The notes under the pieces were generated by a model. The model searched no databases. It was not told where the DNA came from and saw only the letters and a program-made list of their open reading frames with translations. Shown piece by piece: positions 40,501 through 52,952 of a stretch of 64,000 bases of DNA (position 1 is the stretch's first letter; each line of letters opens with the position of its first letter). The translations under genes and the position numbers were made by a program. The DNA lies in assembly GCA_034336665.1 (NCBI GenBank), contig CM067576.1, positions 13,507,385-13,571,384 on the forward strand, given 5' to 3'. Source of the stretch: Luscinia megarhynchos. Taxonomy: Eukaryota > Chordata > Aves > Passeriformes > Turdidae.

Positions 40501-43500
40501 ACTTAGAGGAGTTGTGTATTTTAAGCAGTTCAACCTGATCATTGACTGAAACTTTTTAGAGCAATGTTTCTCTAGAAATAAATTCATACTATTCCTTCAC
40601 ACGAGTTGCCAATTATACATTTACTAAATCATGATGCAAATGTTTATTTTTGTAGTAGAGAAAAAAAGTGAGACCAGAAATTGGGGGGCAGAAATTTTAC
40701 ACAGAACCCACAGTCTTGCACAAAGGAGTTCAATTAAATACTGAAACTAGGGTCATGCAAATGTAAACATACATTTTTTCCACGTATGTTATTTTTCTAG
40801 CAAACTTTAAAAAGAATAAGCATATACATGCTCACATATACTAGAAAAGATGGAATACAACAGAAGTACTGCTTAGTGATAGATGACAGATTAGCTAACT
40901 CAACCATATATCAATTTGGTGAAAACCAATTAAGAAAAACTCATTTACAGAATGTTTGCTCTTCATACATAAATAGCAATTTGATGCCAGCTGTATTATA
41001 CTCAGAACATACTTGCAGACTACATTTTGCCACAATTTTTCAAGTTTCAATTTTGAAACTGAAAGTACAGTTACTGGAAATTAATATAAAATGGAGTCAC
41101 ATAATAAAACATTAGCACAGAGTCAGAATTCAAACACACTCTTCAATGAGTGAATAGGATTTTAGCTCTATTACCAGTCATAAACTTTAAGCTGTTAAAG
41201 CCAGTGCTTGAAGAGAGAAAGCAACCTAATGAGAAAAGCTTCTAAACCCAAAACATTTCTAACTGATGTACTAATATTGTCTTTTCCCAGCAATCAGACC
41301 TTAGAACTTCTCAGCCCCATGATTCAGTTTTTCCTCCCATAAATAATTACAATAATCACAGTGAGCCAACTTCAACTTCATGTGGGCCAGAAGTGAAAGC
41401 AACTCCAAAATTAAGGACATCTCCCACAATGAATGACAGTTTAAAAGCCTGCCCAAAAGTTATTTGGATTTCTAAGCCAGAGGTTAAAGCTTATCTTTTT
41501 AGCTACATGCATATGTGCTGGGATTTGGCATGGATTGTATTTGTTTTACTGGATCCTGGCCCTGGAAGTGTTTGCTTACAACTTTCATTTATGCTCCAAA
41601 GTGTTACACATGCACAGTGAACAAGGAACAAACATCAGCAATAACATGACATGCACTTTTCTCCAGGAATGATGGAGTTCTAGTATATCACTTACCAAAT
41701 CTACAGGGGAAATTTACAAAAGGTAAATTATGCTACATAGGGGTTTTTGTTTGGCTGGTTTCTCTGTTTGGCTGGCTTTTTAAAATAAAATAAACCCACA
41801 AAAATAAAAAAAATCAAACAAAAAACCACCACCAAAACACTACTTCCACCATGGAAGAGTCATAGGTCATACTTACTGCATTTGGTGAATACTGCAGCCT
41901 GAACAGATCCATGTCTACACTTCAGATGATGAACCTTCTAAGTATTGATGCCTATTACATACCAATATGTACACACTATAACAACAGAATGACATGTGTG
42001 AGGAGAGATGTATCTGTGCTGATATGCATGCTTTCCAGAATTCTCTTCTAATGATGAAGGCTAAACAGACACCACTCATACCAAAAAGATCACCCCAGGG
42101 TATGAGAACAGATCAAACTATAATTGCTCTGCCATAATTTTTGTTGGTATTACAAAGAAAGCAGAGAGAATAACCTTATTAGGTTTTCTGCATTGCTGTT
42201 AAGAATTTTTGGAGGTTCTAAGAGTTTCCCATTAAGTAGCATAGCAAATCAGTAAGAAAAGGAGGAAGGAGAAGTAGCCCTGTAGGGTCCTCTTTACATG
42301 AAAAAGAAGTCACTGAAGAATATGAAGGAAATTAAAATAAAAATGTTTGCTGATATAACCATTATGTAACAGTCTCCTGTTACTAAAAATATAACTAGCA
42401 TATATTCAGGTCAGCATATTTCTTAATAATTAAGGGCCCTTACTGTAACTCCTGTATCTCATTAGTGCATATATTTAAGTTTGTCTCAAAATAACTTCTC
42501 CTTTGCCATTCAAAATCAACAAGACTCTGAGCTTGCTTTCTTTATGCGGGCAAGGTCTGAAACAGCAAGGTACACACTTCTGTAAAGGGCAGATCCTCCA
42601 GGACACAAGACTGTGGTCCTTCAAAGGCACCAGCTTTACAAGGAACCTGAGACAACCCACAGCAATCCACATGCTTCCAGCAATGACTTAATGTTTACAC
42701 ACCAGCAGTTTGATATTCAGGATGCTGCTTGTTTCCACAAGGTTTTGTTAAACTTAGTGCCAAACATGAAATCACTATGAATGTATCAAGTATTCATGAA
42801 TATATTTTCCAATGATTTATTAATGTGAATTGGTTCATAAAGATACTCAGTAATTCAAATCCAAGTTTCAGGGCAGTGGCAACCTGAAAAGTTGTCTTTC
42901 ACAAAACCTGCGACACTTTTCTGAAATGGCTTTGAAAGATGAATCTTATCCCAAATGTATCAAAGCAATTTACACATGAAAGTGTACAACTTGCAACAAA
43001 GAGCACTTCAAAAACTAGCATGGAATGAAATACAAATCTTTCATTTCTAATTGCAGAACTCATTTCTTTAAATTAGCTTTCCCTAAATAATTCCTTCTCT
43101 GAAACATAAATAACGAGCCTGCTGAACTCTACTGACAAAGTTGCTGCAAACTGATAGTAGGCAGGAGACAGAAAAAAAAGCTTATTTGGAAGAGTGAGAG
43201 ATTGTACCTATAACTACATTTTTAATTATTTGAGAGGTACTTATACATCAGAGCAGAGATAGTTATATAACCCCAAGACATTTAAGAGCCTATTAAAAGC
43301 GTGTATTGTTAATTGCAACCTTCTTATTTATAAAGAACTTTAAACTATGTCTCAAATCCCTTTCTTCCCCTCCACATTTTAAGTAGCCAGGCAATTAGGT
43401 TAATAGTCAAGCTCCCTGGGGATAAAAACATCAGGAACTACCTGTGTTCCTGTAGTACAATATTACTGTGTTCGAGATATGTTTGGTAATGAGAAAAAAA

Positions 43501-44833
43501 ATACCAGAGGCATATGATTATTTCTGTAATATAACTTGCATTTTTCTAAACCCCCTAATAAGTAGATTTAGATCTCATAAAGGAGATAGAGATGTGCCAC
43601 TGAGTTTAAAAATCAAAGAGCATGAAAGCCGTTTAATACAAGATTTTATCAGACATGATCAATATAAGCATCTGCAAACTGAATCTTATCATTCTCATTC
43701 ATGTTTCCTTTCTGGCCACTTAGTATTCTCAATAATGCAGAGAATGAGTCAGCTCAAAGTGGCTGAATTTTACCAGATATTTCATGAGTTTGCTCTAAAA
43801 CAAGGCTTTAGCATAATTTGCAGTAAAGTGTAAAAACTAATGCAAACAAAAAAATCCAACCTCAAATCACAAACATGTCACTGCAAAAGGAAATTAATCA
43901 CACCACCCATAATTAGAAAGTAACTTATAAAAGACCAGACTTTCAATTTTACCTAGTGAAAGTTAATCTCACAATTTATAAAAATCAGAAAGATTACTTA
44001 ATTTTTAACCTATGTGTGTCTGTGGATAACTGCAAGCAAAGCTGAAAGTCTGGTGACTCAGCAAGCAAGAGAAACCCAGGAAGCTGTAAAATCAAGTATC
44101 AGCAGTGGATATTGAACTGTTCTCAACTCTCAGCTTGTGAAACAAGTTTACAGAAGTCAAACTGTAACCATACAAAATATTTCTCTTATAAATACACCCC
44201 ATTATGAAAGCAGTAGCAATCACAGTTCAACAGTCCCCTGGCGAGAGGAGTGCAGCACACTAAATTTTCTGCTATTAATGCACTGGTTTTTAGTTTAAGG
44301 TCCCCCAACCAAGGGCTCTGCTCAATGTTCTGGTATCAAACCTGGTGCTTCACCATACCCTGGCAGAGACCCCACAATACACAACACACATCACAGAGTT
44401 TCTAGGGGCAGAACAATCCAAATTTAACAGGGCTACCTAAAAGTTTTCCTGTTTGTTTCCCAATTACTCTGGTCCTTAGAAACAGAGATGCAACTGAAAG
44501 TAAATAGAACACATCAAACAGCAGTATACTGTACTGTATTTAACTATTAAACTTGTTCATAGTTTTTGCTATTGTAAGCAGTATCTTTTCACCACTGAAA
44601 GCGAGAATATAATTTGTAGGTAACAGAGTCTCACTTTGAGCCCACAATGAGAACATAATGTGGCAAGGGTTCAGCTATTAGTTTCACATTCATTTAAAGC
44701 CTATGAAATGCAGTTAATTCATTAAATTGCAATTATACAATGCAAATTCAGAGATAGTAAAATGTCTTCTTTTTAGTTCATTTCCATGTTAAATTAAAGA
44801 ACTTAACCTCTCTATTATGCATATCTTCAATGC

Positions 44834-44852
44834 AAAAAAAAAAAAAAAAAAA
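44834..44852. repeat. Poly(A) tract, 19 nt
   Basis: An uninterrupted A19 run. No retrocopy was recognised upstream. Confidence 0.95.
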
Positions 44853-46433
44853 TTAGACATTGAAGAGTTCCTTTCTGCTGATTTAAAGACAAATCCTTAC
44901 CTTTGATTCGAATTCATACTTGCTCTGGAAACCACACATCTAAGTCTTTTTTTGTGCTCCTAAAGATAATACTATCAGGAAGGGTGAGATAAGAGTAGGG
45001 GCAATGTTTAAAAGTGTTTGTGGAGAAATAAACATCATAAATTATCATTGGAGAAATCTACCCAGGCTCATGTTTTTCATATGTAACACCTGTACCTCTG
45101 TGCAAGTCCAGCATATCTAAGCCATCCTCATGGTCAAACCTCCCAGCTCCAAACTGCCCCTCAGTGCCTGGGCTCAGCCCTGCAGCAGCGCTCACCCAGA
45201 GCCAATTCACACATTCACACACAACAGTGCAGCACTGGGTCAAGCAGGGCTTCACTTACTACCTACTCAGTACTGACTATTTAGTTCAATTTCATTAACA
45301 AACACTGGATAATATTATAATTTTAGGAGTATGATTCTGATAGCATATTCCAACATTATTCTGCTACACAGTTTACTCCAAACAGGCAATCACATATAGT
45401 AGCCTCCAAAACATGGTTCCAAATGTTCATACTAACCAAATACTTGCTAAAAAAAAATTAAAAAATAATAAAAAAGCCCAATAAAACCAAGAAAACACAC
45501 ACAAATATTTTTAAACTGTTATTTATTTTTTTGCTACATTTTCTACTTTCAGGTACATGCATAATTTATCACTATCAGCAGGATCTTAAAGATTAATTAT
45601 GATGAAGAAGTTTTCAAAGTCCCTAAAAACAATGAATTTCACTGACAATTTCAGCCAAGTTTTGCTGCGTTTGGTCACTTGAATACCAGGAGTACTTCCA
45701 ATAAATATGCAAGTACTTATTTGGACCTTCATTTCAGTGGGTAAAAACTGCAGGAAGTTGAAGTCTATGAATCTGCCTCTGCTTAATCCAGTGTCAGTGT
45801 GGCCTTTGTGCTTCTGGTTTTGCCTGTGCTTCAGAACCGGGCAGTGACAGCTATTTTCAACAGGATGTAAATCTAAATTGGTATATTAATGTTAACAAAA
45901 CAACTTTGCCAGCAATGCTGAAGCATGGTGAGCATGTGGCTGTAACTTGCACTGTGCAGAACACTGCACAGCTGGCAATGTTTTGTAATCCAGGTAGATG
46001 TTCAGAGAATGTGCACCGTATGAACTGTTCCAATATGCACATTCCTAATGAACCCCATATCCTGCTCCACAAATAAAACACACCAAAAGAACAGGGGAAA
46101 AAAATAAATATAAGAAAAGAATAAAAGAACAGTGCTAAGGAAATCAAAGCAAACCATTACTTTCATTTTAACAACAGCATAAAAAAAAAAAAAAACAAAC
46201 CCATAGAAGCCACTCTATCAAAACTTTAAATTTGCTTCAGGATGGCAGTTACAATTCTGTGATTTGCTTTGCTATTTTAATCCTAAGCTTTCATCTCTGG
46301 GAGCAACACAGCACAAAGTGTGGCTATGAGCTTATTAAAGTTCAAGTCATTGTTGAAAACAAATACCTGCTGAGCACAAGCTGGTGCAAGTGAGAACTCT
46401 ATAACTTGTTTAGAGGGTATCCATATCTGACCC

Positions 46434-46455
46434 AAAAAAAAAAAAAAAAAAAAAA
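46434..46455. repeat. Poly(A) tract, 22 nt
   Basis: Longest uninterrupted A run in the window. No processed pseudogene or SINE body was recognised on its 5' side. Confidence 0.95.
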
Positions 46456-47010
46456 GACCGGAAATAAACCTGAATCCCAGTTTATTTTCAAATGCTTCAA
46501 CTCTCTTTACTAGGAAAAATTAGTTTGCAAAATTGGCTGAGAACAGAGGTGCAACAGCTACATTCTCTGACATCAATGGAGTTCCACAGCTGTGGAACTG
46601 GTAGTTGAAATTGCCTTCTAGTAACCCATGTTATTTCTAGCTGCAAAGCCAAAGGGAGATCTGTCCCTTTCCAATTGTCAATGCATCTGTCCTCCATTTG
46701 GGAATAAGAGTCCATTAGGTTATCTGTGTTATGGATTCCTTTCATCTAAGAAATGTTTTAAGAGGTATTTTCACGTCGTGTTTAAACAGTGCTACTTAGG
46801 TTTACAGCACCCATTCTGGATGTGTGTTCTCCTGGAAGCATTTCCCTTTTGTGTCAATGTGAGAAACGATGCTCACTTTTTAAAATTTTAAAGGTTGATT
46901 AAACCTTTACAAATACAACAAAAGGACAAATAAGTAATAAAGAAAAAGGAACAGCACACTGAGAGGATGTGACAGCTGCCATGTGCTCATCTACAAAATG
47001 GCTGCTCTGC

Positions 47011-47121
47011 CTTTTATACCCCTGGGGGTTGTGTCAGGCAACCCTGGTCCCTCCCACAGTCTGTCAGTCAACTTTTCTTCACTGTCCATTGGTGGAGACT
47101 GCTTTCGTTCAATCTGATTGG
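47011..47121 (-). promoter_or_regulatory. Minus-strand core promoter: TATA box and two CCAAT boxes
   Basis: Read on the minus strand, GGGGTATAAAAGGCAG holds a canonical TATA box (plus-strand 47011-47018). CCAAT boxes lie upstream at 47088-47092 (CACCAATGG) and 47117-47121 (CTCCAATCAG), about 70 and 100 bp from the TATA box, and GC boxes begin at 47141. This is textbook spacing for RNA polymerase II and predicts initiation near 46985 on the minus strand. A YY1-like word (CAAAATGGCTGC, 46994-47005) lies between the TATA box and the predicted start. No ORF or polyadenylation signal was recognised immediately downstream. It could be an LTR U3 promoter or a host noncoding-RNA promoter. Confidence 0.55.
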
Positions 47122-47140
47122 AGGGCAGGTGTTGTTAGGC

Positions 47141-47820
47141 CGCGCCCCTTAGCAACCAGCCTGCCCTGTCCCAGCCCCGCCCCTTAGCAACCAGCCTGCC
47201 CTGTTCAGCCCCGCCCCTTAGCAACCAGCCGCCCTGTTCAGCCCCCGCCCCTTAGCAACCAGCCTGCCCTGTTCAGCCACACCCCTTAGCAACCAGCCTG
47301 CCCTGTTCTGGACACGCCCCTTAGCAACCAGCCTGCCCTGTTCTGGACACGCCCCTTAGCAACCAGCCTGCCTGTTCAGCCCCGCCCCTTAGCAACCAGC
47401 CTGCCTGTTCAGCCCCGCCCCTTAGCAACCAGCCTGCCCTGTTCTGGACACGCCCCTTAGCAACCAGCCTGCCCTGTACAGCCACGCCCCTTAGCAACCA
47501 GCCTGCCCTGTTCAGCCCCGCCCCTTAGCAACCAGCCTGCCCTGTCCCAGCCCCCGCCCCTTAGCAACCAGCCTGCCCTGTTTAGCCCGCCCCTTAGCAA
47601 CCAGCCTGCCCTGTTCTGGACACGCCCCTTAGCAACCAGCCTGCCCTGTCCCAGCCCCGCCCCTTAGCAACCAGCCTGCCCTGTGCTGGACACGCCCCTT
47701 AGCAACCAGCCTGTCCTGTTCAGCCCCGCCCCTTAGCAACCAGCCTGCCCTGTTCAGCCCCCGCCCCTTAGCAACCAGCCTGCCCTGTTCAGCCCCGCCC
47801 CTTAGCAACCAGCCCGCCTG
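47141..47820. repeat. GC-rich minisatellite, 20 copies of a 33-35-bp unit
   Basis: Twenty copies of CGCCCCTTAGCAACCAGC-type sequence are joined by spacers of three kinds: TGCCCTGTTCAGCCC, TGCCCTGTTCTGGACA (before copies 6, 7, 10, 15 and 17, the last with GCTGGACA) and TGCCCTGTCCCAGCC (before copies 2, 13 and 16). Most units carry one GC box (CCGCCCC or ACGCCCC) directly abutting TTAGCAACCAG, whose minus strand CTGGTTGCTAAGG resembles an RFX-factor X-box half site. Variants are interspersed rather than blocked, which suggests repeated unequal exchange or conversion. Minus-strand frames here read as shifting repeats of GGWLLRGGAEQ and are artefacts. Read counts in short-read assemblies would be unreliable here. 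Confidence 0.95.
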
Positions 47821-47990
47821 TTCCGCTGCCCCTGAGGGCGCAGGGACTCGCCCGCCCCCCACATGTCCCCGCACCAGGGCTGGGCCTTGGCCACGGTACA
47901 GGGGGAATGGGCACTGTGGGGAGAACAGGGATGTCTAGAAAACAAACCACAATATCATAACCATACATCAATACAACTTCTCTTAACATA
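47821..47990 (-). promoter_or_regulatory. GC-rich flank of the array, possible LTR 5' end
   Basis: The sequence stays CpG-bearing and GC-rich to about 47900 (CTCGCCCGCCCCCC, CCACGGTACAGG), then drops to AT-rich. Read on the minus strand it could start as TGTTAAGAGAAG (end at 47988) or TGTTATAAATAG (end at 48048). Both begin TGTTA, as an LTR might, but no matching target-site duplication was found on the left side. The LTR reading is therefore unproven. Confidence 0.35.
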
Positions 47991-50205
47991 CGCATAATAT
48001 TAATCCCTTAATTGTGAGAGCCTACCGTCGCATTATCTATTTATAACAATCAGCAAAATTTCTGCCAAATTTTAACTCTGTAACTCCTTGTTAACAAGGA
48101 GGAAGGTCTTGCATTTTGAGCACAGTACAAACTGCAGAGTTCAGAACTTACTTTGAACCATTCCAGAACTCTCATATGTAGTCAACCAGAAGGAATCTGA
48201 TTTGGTGAGTGCTGATGTCAGAATTTTGTTTGGATGGGTTTGCTTTTGAGGTCTGTCCAAACTATGCCTGGTTTCCTGCTCTGGTTTGTGCTGCAGGGAC
48301 AATGCAGAATGTGTGGTGGCTAAAGCAGGCCGAGTGTGCTGGGACAGCCCCTGAAGTGGTGCTGCAGGTGTTCTGCCCATGGAACAAACTGGTCTGAGGA
48401 AACCCTGCAACACAGCTGCTGGCCCTTTGCATCACATACCCTGTACTTTCCATTTAGATAAGCAAAATACTTCGGCCTGTACTTGTATGTGTGTGTGCTG
48501 TACTGGTCTGACCAAGATCAGTGATCTGATATTCCCAATTTAGGTGTACTACACATATTTTCAAGTGGAGTAGAGAAGACCTATGTACTATGTGAGGATA
48601 TAGGCTATTTTAATGGTGAATGAATTTTAAAGTGAGCCATCTACAAATTATTCATGTTACTAAAAAGAGCATGAATTATTTCATCATTCCCTTCAGTTAA
48701 CAAAGTCTTTAATGCAAAGTCAAACCTCTCTATTAAAAAGGCTTTTAAGCAAACCTCCACCTGGCTTTGTCCCACCTCCTGGACAGTAGTCTGGACAGTT
48801 GAACAGAACTGGCATTTTTATTTTTATTTGTGTTGATAGCCACTGTGTTTATCCTGGCCTATTTGCAAGACTTTCTTATCATCATGAGCAGTGATAGGGT
48901 GTTCCAACTTCTTTTCTCACTGAATCACCTTTACAATTAATTTTTGAAAAAGCAGGGAGCCATTTTGCTTTCAACGTTGCAATTTCTATTCTTTCTTGGC
49001 CACCCCTCTGCGGCACTGCCAAGGCCCTTCCAAGACAATGAGCACAGCACTTCTGCATTGCATCTTTCAGGGTGGATTTCAGATCCATACAGAAAAACCT
49101 CAAGTACCTGGGTAGCACCATGAGGCTGCACTGCACCCACCACGCCACAAAGCAGACATTATCAGGTTATTTCAGGGTTCCAGTAGATAGGAATATTGAA
49201 CTGCCTCTCCTGGGACAGCTCCAAATTACAGCTGAACCAACACCTCCGGGGAATGCAGGATTTTAATGTAGAACTCCAATCAATCATTCAGCATTAGAGA
49301 TTAAATGCAAGTAGAAAAATGAAAGTTAACTAAAAGCAATTGAAATGCATCACAATATTTTCTCAAATATTTTGGGTATTTTTAAACCAAGGGACTTCAC
49401 AGAAGTAAAACCTGTACTTGTTGAAACAAAACAGCACAGACTGCAGAATCCCCATCATACAATCTTTGCTTTTGGTTGTTTATCTCAACGTAATTTCAGT
49501 ATAATTTTTACATTTTTTTTTTTTTTAGCAGGACAAAATATATATTTGTGAATAAAGAAATATTTTAAATGCTTTTAAAAGCTTAATTAAGGAAATACTA
49601 TTTCCTTGAGAATCATGAAACTTTTTGGCATAGACCCCTTCAGTTTTGTGAGTCTCATATTTTGTTTATTACCACTGTTTTAAACATTTGAGCTTTAGTT
49701 TATAGCTTTTTTAAGACTAAAATATGGTTATCAAGTGTGACTCTAAGTCTAAAACTATAGCAACTTAGCTAATGCTAGTCTCAGATGATAGAGCACTTGA
49801 ATATAATATAAAAATAAATCCTTTGGGGGGATTTGGGGCTTAGTTGTTTCTCATAGAGGACACTGTGATTTGTTAGTGAGCCATGGCCAGGTCAGTGCAG
49901 TGAGGCTGTGCTAGACAGCCAGGAGAAAAATAATTCCTATTTAAAAGCAAATTGGAGCTGTCTTTGAAAAGGGTATGTACAAGTGATAAACTTTAAAGAA
50001 GAAACAAAATGGTTTCATTAAAGAAACTTTTAAAATGCATTTTAAATTTGCCTTTTGAGCATGCGTGGGAATTGTGACTTACTATGTTCTAATGAGGACA
50101 TATAAAAAGATTTCAAAACTTTCATTAAGGTGAAAACTAGTGAAACACACCTTTTTGTCTAGGTTGCACCTCTTTGTCAGTAAATTGGACTGTAATAAGC
50201 CTGAC

Positions 50206-50257
50206 TCCTCTCTCTCTCTCTCTCTCCCTCCCTCTCCCACTCTCTCTAGCTCTCTCT
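50206..50257. repeat. (CT)n microsatellite, impure
   Basis: TCCTCTCTCTCTCTCTCTC followed by CCTCCC and CTCTCTCTAGCTCTCTCT. It creates a leucine/serine-rich spurious peptide in a plus frame. Confidence 0.95.
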
Positions 50258-52925
50258 AAAAGTGAGTGCTTTCAAAGTGGAGAGAAAATTCGTCTACTAC
50301 AACAGATTTCTTTTGAACAATTGTGTACTTGGACTGCAAACTCTCTTAAGACAAAAAAAGTTTTCTAGAACACATAAAAAGTGAAATGTATTAAAAATTT
50401 TATTTTGAGCTTCTATATTAACTTTAAAAATCACTCAATGCTCAGAATACTTGAGATATAACACATAAGCCAAAAATCTCTCCACTAAAACAAATAGTCC
50501 AAGCAATAACATCAGTGACTGCTATTTGCTTCTGACAACTACAGTCCCAATTGCTCTGCACTTCCACAGAGCATCCTTGATTTATTCACAGCTAATTTTT
50601 TAAATGTCATAACAGCTTTATGAAAGTCTGTGGCACCAAAGGAATGATGATATTTTCCTAAAAACCTCTAAAATTAAGAATATTAACCATTAATGCCACT
50701 ATGAAAAAGAGGTTTTAAAATTACATATTCCAGCCACATCTGCAATACATCTTGTTAATACTGGTTACCTTTCTTTCCTCTAATGGAAATACTTTGAAAT
50801 AAACAAGACACAACTAAACAAAGAACTAATATATAATCTCTGCAAGATATTACAACTGGGTGTGTAAAAATCTCATGGGGTACCGCCTTTCAAATCTGTA
50901 AAACTGCAATGTAAAATGGCTAAAGGAATGGAGATATGATATGCATCTCAACAAAGAGGTCAAAAACCTTGGGTAATGATCTCCTACTCTTAAAACATCA
51001 TGGAGGTGAAAGTTCAGGCCAATTTTAGATTAATGCAGCAGAGATCTCAGGGAAAAATGAATCCCAACAAGAGGGACAGTCTGGCAGGCTGACACTTATA
51101 ATTGCCACTCAGGACAAAGTGGCAAATCCACCTGCCTGCCTATTTCTCACACTCCTGTCTGTGCTCAGCCTCTCCTGGTGCCTTTTGTATGTAGCTCACC
51201 TTTTCTGACTGGCAATGAGTGACCAGGGGAGCTGGTTGGCTCAGCAAGTCCCAGGTGAGCAGGGAGAACAGGCAGCTTCATAAACAAGGTTATTTTGCTC
51301 TTTTAGGGATTTAGATCATGAGTAGGATCATGAGTGGCTCTGAAAGCCAAAGCTGAAGTATTGGATTCTAGGTGGGGAAAATATATCCCAAGACATATAT
51401 ATATTTTTTTCCATTAGACTTTTTATTATTCTAAAGGTCATTTCATGACTACATAACTAATGAGAAAGGATATACTCCTTGAGTCATCTGGGATCTGCCA
51501 CAGAGCATTTGACCAAAGATGTGTAGCTACTGAACTATGACATTCCAGAGAGAAGAGGGGCAGCAGTTGCAGCTCATATCAAATCTCGTGTGGCAGTTCA
51601 TATTTGCCAATATATCTTTCAGGCTAAAAAGATGTGATTTCCTCCCTGGTGGTTTCACAAGTAGCTTTCATCAAAAGTTTGTTTAAATCTGGGATGGCAA
51701 AGGTTTGCAGCAACACACTTGCCAAGACACAAGAGGTTTCCTTTATGAGATCATATATGTTTTAGTTTTCCCTGGGTACTAATATGAAGCCTAAGTAGGT
51801 ATTTCTGAGTTTTATTTCTCCAGAACCCTAGAAAGGGCACACATCTACGATTTGCCTGCTAACAAACATATCTCTGATACTGTTCTCCCTCTGGTCATTT
51901 TTGAGTACTTTGCCACTTAAAAATACACATATTCAAAATGGAACAAACACCACAGAATCTATAATATACTATTCTGCTGTGTTGTATAAATAGTCAATTA
52001 AATGCACTGTGTCATTTCAGCATGTTGAACATTTGTAATTTGACACTTAGCTGTAGTTTAAAAACTATTCTGTGTCAAAATCAGCAGTAGTTTAAAATTG
52101 TTACTGTAAGTTGTTTCCTGCCATATTATAAAAAAAGATATGCTTTCTACTCCTAATCTCTGTTCAAAGTGACCCTCACTACCCATTTTCTTCTATCTCT
52201 GTGCTAAATTTTTTTCATGTGTTTTAAATACATTTTGTTTAAGGATGTTGAAACTATAATGGCTTCTTTTGATTCTACTTAGTATTTTTTTGTCTGTAGT
52301 GTGGCAGTCTTCTTATCCTGTTGGAAACCTTTTCAAAGAAACATGCACAACATTACCTGCAGAACCTTACCAGATTCTGGTGCTGATGGAAAGGAGGCAA
52401 GAATGCTGGATTAAAATTCACCCTGTGCTCTCAGGCTCTGAGATTCCCTGTGTAACAAATGCCAGTAGAAGGGTCCTTGCTAATCCTTGCAGCTCCCTAG
52501 GCCTGTGTTGAAGGATGGGGCAATATTGCTTGGTTGAATATTTGGTTGAATGTTGTTCATTCAACACCCTTTTGTCACCATTTCAGTGAATTTTCCCCTC
52601 TCATACTATACTAAAATCTTAGCAAAACTAAAAGAATTTCTGCTTATGCTTACCAGGCAGGTTTTGTCCAAATTTTACAGTTATAATTAAAAACTACATT
52701 TTCATTAAGGAAATTATGAATTGCAATAAAGTGCAAGGAACATGCAAAATGAATAATTAACATTGTATAGACTTCAGCATCTTAATGAAGATTAAATAAT
52801 ACATATATTCCAACTGGATTAGCACATCCACTGAAAGCTGTTATGTGCTCAGTAGGGGAGTCTATGCACTCACAGAATAATGTTTTATGAGGAGTATTCT
52901 AGCAACATTAAGCATAAGGTTGTCA

Positions 52926-52952
52926 TATATAAAACGATTAACGTTTTATATA
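52926..52952. repeat. Perfect 11-bp hairpin with 5-nt loop
   Basis: TATATAAAACG (52926-52936) and CGTTTTATATA (52942-52952) are perfect complements around ATTAA. The arms hold a CpG pair, unusual in this AT-rich region. A smaller perfect hairpin, GTTGAATG/CATTCAAC, lies at 52545-52565. Confidence 0.85.

Larger units (their letters stand above)
31525..46960. other. Gene-free AT-rich sequence with homopolymers
   Basis: About 15 kb without a supported gene or recognised transposon. The longest frame (121 codons, 43468-43833, plus) has no identifiable domain. Homopolymers include T13 at 33015-33027, A16 at 39540-39555, A19 at 44834-44852, A15 at 46181-46195 and A22 at 46434-46455. A/T-rich mixed repeats with TTTGGCTGG and CAAAAAATAAA words lie at 41742-41840. 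None of the poly(A) runs is preceded by recognisable cDNA-like sequence. Confidence 0.6.

Noticed and set aside
46434..46455. A22 run as the tail of a processed pseudogene
   Set aside because: No cDNA-like or coding remnant was recognised upstream and no flanking duplication was seen.
47629..47995. Minus-strand frames with repeated GGWLLRGGAEQ peptide
   Set aside because: These are translations of the 33-35-bp minisatellite; unit lengths vary, so the frame shifts from copy to copy and no constant peptide is maintained.
46527..48060. Direct repeat GCAAAATT at 46527-46534 and 48053-48060 as target duplication of a 1.5-kb element
   Set aside because: An 8-bp AT-rich word can recur by chance. 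With TG...CA ends the duplication would be 7 bp, which fits no usual LTR class, and the left 400 bp look unique.
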